DNA from: Erythrobacter sp. Alg231-14
GTDB lineage: Bacteria > Pseudomonadota > Alphaproteobacteria > Sphingomonadales > Sphingomonadaceae
DNA length: 64,000 nucleotides
Direction: 5' to 3'
Assembly (NCBI RefSeq): GCF_900149685.1
Contig: NZ_LT702999.1
Coordinates: 1,240,001-1,304,000 of the forward strand
In this document: piece by piece, positions 61,377 through 64,000 of the stretch
Numbering within the stretch: the first letter of the stretch is position 1
How the letters are laid out: the number at the start of each line of letters is the position of its first letter
The notes under the pieces: generated by a model
Told to the model about the DNA's origin: nothing
The model's input: the letters and a program-made list of their open reading frames with translations, nothing else
Database searches by the model: none
Made by a program: the position numbers and the translations under genes

Positions 61377-62837
61377 ATGAAAATTGAACAGCCCGCTATC
61401 GACATTCGGATGGGCCGGATCGGCCGCACCGTATTGAGTGCAACGCTTGCATTGTCTTTGGCGGCATGCGGCGGCGGAGGGGGTTCTTCCAACACGGCAA
61501 CGGGCGGCGGTGGTTCGCAATCAACGGCGCAATGCGCAATCTCGAATCAAATCGCTTTTGCAGACGATGTGTTGGACGAATGGTACCTGTTCCCCAATTT
61601 GTTGGACAACACCGTCAACGCCAACAACTTCACCACAGTCCAAGACTTTCTAAACGCGCGCGTGGCGCCCGCACGCGCGCAATCGCGCGATAAGGGATTC
61701 ACATTCGCGACATCCATCGCCGAAGAAAACGCGCTGATCAGTTCCGGGTCGAGCGCCGGGTTCGGCATCCGATTGTCTTACGACACCGCCAATGATCGCG
61801 TGTTCTTGTTGGAAACGTTTGAAAGCGCGCCCGGATTTGCGGCGGGTATGGATCGAGGGACCGAATTGCTGGCCATCGGCACAGATGCGGGCAATCTACA
61901 ATCCATCGCTTCATTGATGGCCACGGGCGGCCCACAGGCCGTGATCGACGCGCTTGGCCCATCCAATGCAGGCGTGGCCCGGGTGATCCGGTTTGCCCAA
62001 GTGGACGGCACAATCATCGAAGCCAATGTCACGAAGACTGATTTCTCGCTTGACCCAATTTCCGACCGCTATGGCGCCCTGATCATCGATGATGGTGGGA
62101 AAAACGTCGGTTACCTTAATTTGCGCACCTTCATCATTTCCGATGCGGCGGATCAATTGCGCGATGCATTCCAATTGTTCAACGCCAACGGTGTGACCGA
62201 ACTGATCATCGATTTCCGTTACAACGGCGGTGGATTGGTCAGCGTGTCGGAAGTCTTTGGCGACTTGTTGGGACAGGGGCGCGTCGGCCAATTGTGGAGC
62301 AGGACGATCCTGCGCGATTCTAAATCATCCGAAAACTCCAACGAATTTTTCGAAAACGAAGCCAACGCGCTTCAAGCGACAAAGATAGCTTTTATCACAA
62401 CCGGCAACAGCGCATCGGCGAGCGAGTTGGTCATCAATTCAATGCTTCCATATCTTAATGCCGACAGCGTGGCGTTGGTCGGGGCGAACACTTCGGGCAA
62501 ACCCGTGGGTCAATTTGGCTTTGATTTCGATGCGTGTGATTTGCGCATTCGCGCTGTGACATTCCAAACGGTCAACGCCGATGAACAAGGCGACTATTTC
62601 ACCGGATTGGCGGGCACCGTTCCCAACACATGCCGGGCGACCGATGACATCTCAAACGCGTTGGGCGATGCGGATGAAGCCTCGGTTTCGACCGCGCTCG
62701 ATTTCCTTGCCGGGCGCAGTTGCACCGCTATCAGCGGCAAAACCGACGACACGTTGGCCCAGCGCGAGCGTGAACTTCAAGCGATGCGCCCCGAACAACC
62801 GAGCGCCGCGCAATTCGAGATACCAGGTCTGTTTTAG
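61377..62837 (+). CDS. S41 family (C-terminal processing type) peptidase lipoprotein
   Basis: About 486 residues from ATG 61377 (475 from ATG 61410). A lipoprotein signal ends LSLAACGGGG, followed by a Gly/Ser-rich tether. A PDZ-like region (GSSAGFGIRLSYD; ESAPGFAAGMDRGTELLAIG) leads to the S41 core GKNVGYLNLRTFI, LIIDFRYNGGG, and nucleophile Ser in TTGNSASASELVINSM. Probably a periplasmic-face outer membrane peptidase. No clear ribosome site marks either start. Confidence 0.87.
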   Translation: MKIEQPAIDIRMGRIGRTVLSATLALSLAACGGGGGSSNTATGGGGSQSTAQCAISNQIAFADDVLDEWYLFPNLLDNTVNANNFTTVQDFLNARVAPARAQSRDKGFTFATSIAEENALISSGSSAGFGIRLSYDTANDRVFLLETFESAPGFAAGMDRGTELLAIGTDAGNLQSIASLMATGGPQAVIDALGPSNAGVARVIRFAQVDGTIIEANVTKTDFSLDPISDRYGALIIDDGGKNVGYLNLRTFIISDAADQLRDAFQLFNANGVTELIIDFRYNGGGLVSVSEVFGDLLGQGRVGQLWSRTILRDSKSSENSNEFFENEANALQATKIAFITTGNSASASELVINSMLPYLNADSVALVGANTSGKPVGQFGFDFDACDLRIRAVTFQTVNADEQGDYFTGLAGTVPNTCRATDDISNALGDADEASVSTALDFLAGRSCTAISGKTDDTLAQRERELQAMRPEQPSAAQFEIPGLF

Positions 62838-62847
62838 GGCGCGTGTT

Positions 62848-63222
62848 CTAATGGTCGTTTTGCGCATCGCGCAAAGCAATCGCGGCGGCGATCACCGTAT
62901 CGGATGACGCCGGTTTTGCGATCAAAGGCGCATCCAAAACGCGCACATGCTCTTCGCGTCGATTGAGATCGCCAGAATGCAACAGAAACGGAATGCCCCG
63001 CTCCTTTAAAGCGCCCGCAACAGACACGCATGTTTGGCCATCGGCCAACGTCACGTCCAACACCGCCGTATCAATCGCCGTATCGCCATCAATGACCGCA
63101 AATGCCTCTTCGCAATTTGTCACGGCGTACACAGCGCATCCGCGATCATTGGCCGCAAATTCCAGATCCATCAGGATCAACGGCTCGTCTTCCAAAAGCA
63201 GGATGGAATGGGGGGCGCTCAA
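62848..63222 (-). CDS. Single-domain response regulator
   Basis: A 124-residue receiver domain: acidic pair in LLLEDEPLILMDLEF, the phospho-acceptor Asp in TAVLDVTLADGQ, and conserved Lys in PLIAKPASSD. There is no output domain. The start is TTG at 63222, eight or so bases after GGAGG, overlapping the kinase stop (TTGA). Such regulators partner HWE kinases in general stress or light responses. A frame open to 63276 exists but overlaps the kinase. Confidence 0.85.
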   Translation of the reverse strand: MSAPHSILLLEDEPLILMDLEFAANDRGCAVYAVTNCEEAFAVIDGDTAIDTAVLDVTLADGQTCVSVAGALKERGIPFLLHSGDLNRREEHVRVLDAPLIAKPASSDTVIAAAIALRDAQNDH

Positions 63223-64000
63223 TCCTTCCTCCTTACGGGAACGGTAATCGTCGCGCTTAGACCGTTTTCGGTCCATTCGCGCGCAATCGAACCGCGCGAC
63301 GTCTTAAGCAGGCGCTCAACAATGGCGGTCCCTGTGCCCAATTCGATCGCTTCGGGATCGACTTTCGGTCCGCCTGTTTCATCCCATTGTAGGATCAAAG
63401 CAGTGTCATCATCATTGACCCCCCAATCCACGGTGACTGCGCCCGTATCGACGCTCCACGCGCCGTGTTTGGTCGCGTTGGCGGACAATTCGTGCAGGAC
63501 AAGTCCAACGACGGAGATGATCGTGAAAGGCATGCGGATCCCGGCGCCCGCCATCGTCAATCGCGTCGCATCGCGATCATACGGCGATAAGACGGCGCGG
63601 ATGGCTTCGCCAATGTCGATGCTGCCGCTGGACGCGTCGTCCAATGTGGTTTCATAGGCACGGCCGAGCGCCTGAATGCGTGAGTTGATCTCGGCGGCTT
63701 CGTCTTGGATGCCGCGCGATCGACCCGTGACGTTCACGATGCCCGAAATCACCGCGAACATATTCTTCATCCGATGTGAAAGTTCGCGCGCCATATCCTT
63801 AGCGTGTTGCTCCTCCGCCCGCGCGGCGCGCACGTCGGACACATCCCATTGACTGCCAAAGAAATAGACCAATTCGCCCGTGTCGCTGTAAATTGGGCCA
63901 AGATGCAGCGCGTTCCAAAAAGTCGTGCCGTTCTTGCGATAATTGAGCAGTTCAACAACCACCACGTCTTCGTTCGCGATCGCTTTGCGGATGCGTGCGA
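63219..64000 (-). CDS. LOV/PAS HWE-family histidine kinase, N-terminus outside window
   Basis: The frame is open to the window edge. The visible N-terminal part, KAIANEDVVVVELLNYRKNG then TFWNALHLGPIYSDTGELVYFFGSQWDVSD, is the end of a LOV-type PAS domain; the flavin-binding cysteine motif would lie outside. The kinase core has ELSHRMKNMFAVISGIV (phospho-His), HELSANATKHGAWS and the HWE-type WDETGGPKVDP and GTGTAIVERLL. It probably senses blue light and signals to the coupled receiver protein. Confidence 0.9.
   Translation of the reverse strand, partial: ARIRKAIANEDVVVVELLNYRKNGTTFWNALHLGPIYSDTGELVYFFGSQWDVSDVRAARAEEQHAKDMARELSHRMKNMFAVISGIVNVTGRSRGIQDEAAEINSRIQALGRAYETTLDDASSGSIDIGEAIRAVLSPYDRDATRLTMAGAGIRMPFTIISVVGLVLHELSANATKHGAWSVDTGAVTVDWGVNDDDTALILQWDETGGPKVDPEAIELGTGTAIVERLLKTSRGSIAREWTENGLSATITVPVRRKD

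Overview
The window is gene-dense bacterial chromosome from an alphaproteobacterium, most likely a marine member of the Sphingomonadales (Erythrobacter-like). This is inferred from gene content, not from an rRNA: alpha-type SspB, one bifunctional Rsh in place of RelA plus SpoT, the ybgC-tolQRAB-pal order, several acyl-CoA dehydrogenase pairs, a LOV/HWE-type light-sensor kinase, and family-specific proteins. There is no transposase, integrase, phage gene, CRISPR array or rRNA. One tRNA-Ser(GGA) is present.

Layout. 1-4.6 kb: tail of a saccharopine-dehydrogenase-like gene, a FAD oxidoreductase, a small membrane protein, and two tandem DUF1214/DUF1254 gene pairs. 5-7.5 kb: a divergent Nramp-fold transporter coupled to mannonate dehydratase (uxuA). 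7.5-13.8 kb: an APH-type kinase, a small secreted protein, and an ABC ATPase followed by a 1192-residue ABC permease fused to an M1-like metallopeptidase. 14-16.4 kb: an acyl-CoA dehydrogenase pair. 16.7-27.6 kb: tRNA-Ser, a secreted cyclophilin, DUF1905 protein, chemoreceptor, VOC protein, Rsh, sensor kinase, hemF, pdeM-like nuclease and infC, which appears to start at AUA. 28-31.8 kb: three tandem paralogues of a secreted DUF547 family. 32-37.5 kb: a DASS anion transporter, a PLP sulfur-amino-acid enzyme, an atypical SDR, an FMN reductase and a J-domain protein.

37.5-42.1 kb holds the complete Tol-Pal envelope operon (ybgC-tolQ-tolR-tolA-tolB-pal, minus strand). 42.2-46.3 kb is a minus-strand histidine operon, hisB-(YciI)-hisH-hisA-(small membrane protein)-hisF-hisE-HIT, with several start/stop overlaps. 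46.4-48.4 kb carries sspB, a conserved hypothetical, gmk and a small membrane protein. 48.5-57.1 kb is a lipid/organic-acid catabolic island: SDR, an acyl-CoA dehydrogenase pair, an MFS (GPH) carrier, an ACAD10/11-like dehydrogenase, a Zn alcohol dehydrogenase and an ACAD10/11-type kinase. 57.3-64 kb: dapD, M19 dipeptidase, DoxX-like protein, SWIB protein, PEBP protein, an S41 lipoprotein peptidase, and a response regulator coupled to a LOV-type HWE histidine kinase that leaves the window.

The most rewarding places to look are the AUA start of infC, the three cysteine-less DUF547 copies, the duplicated and order-swapped DUF1214/DUF1254 pairs, the Nramp-like protein without metal-site residues beside uxuA, the split ACAD11-like kinase/dehydrogenase set, and a three-way-junction-like RNA element at 27861-27928.
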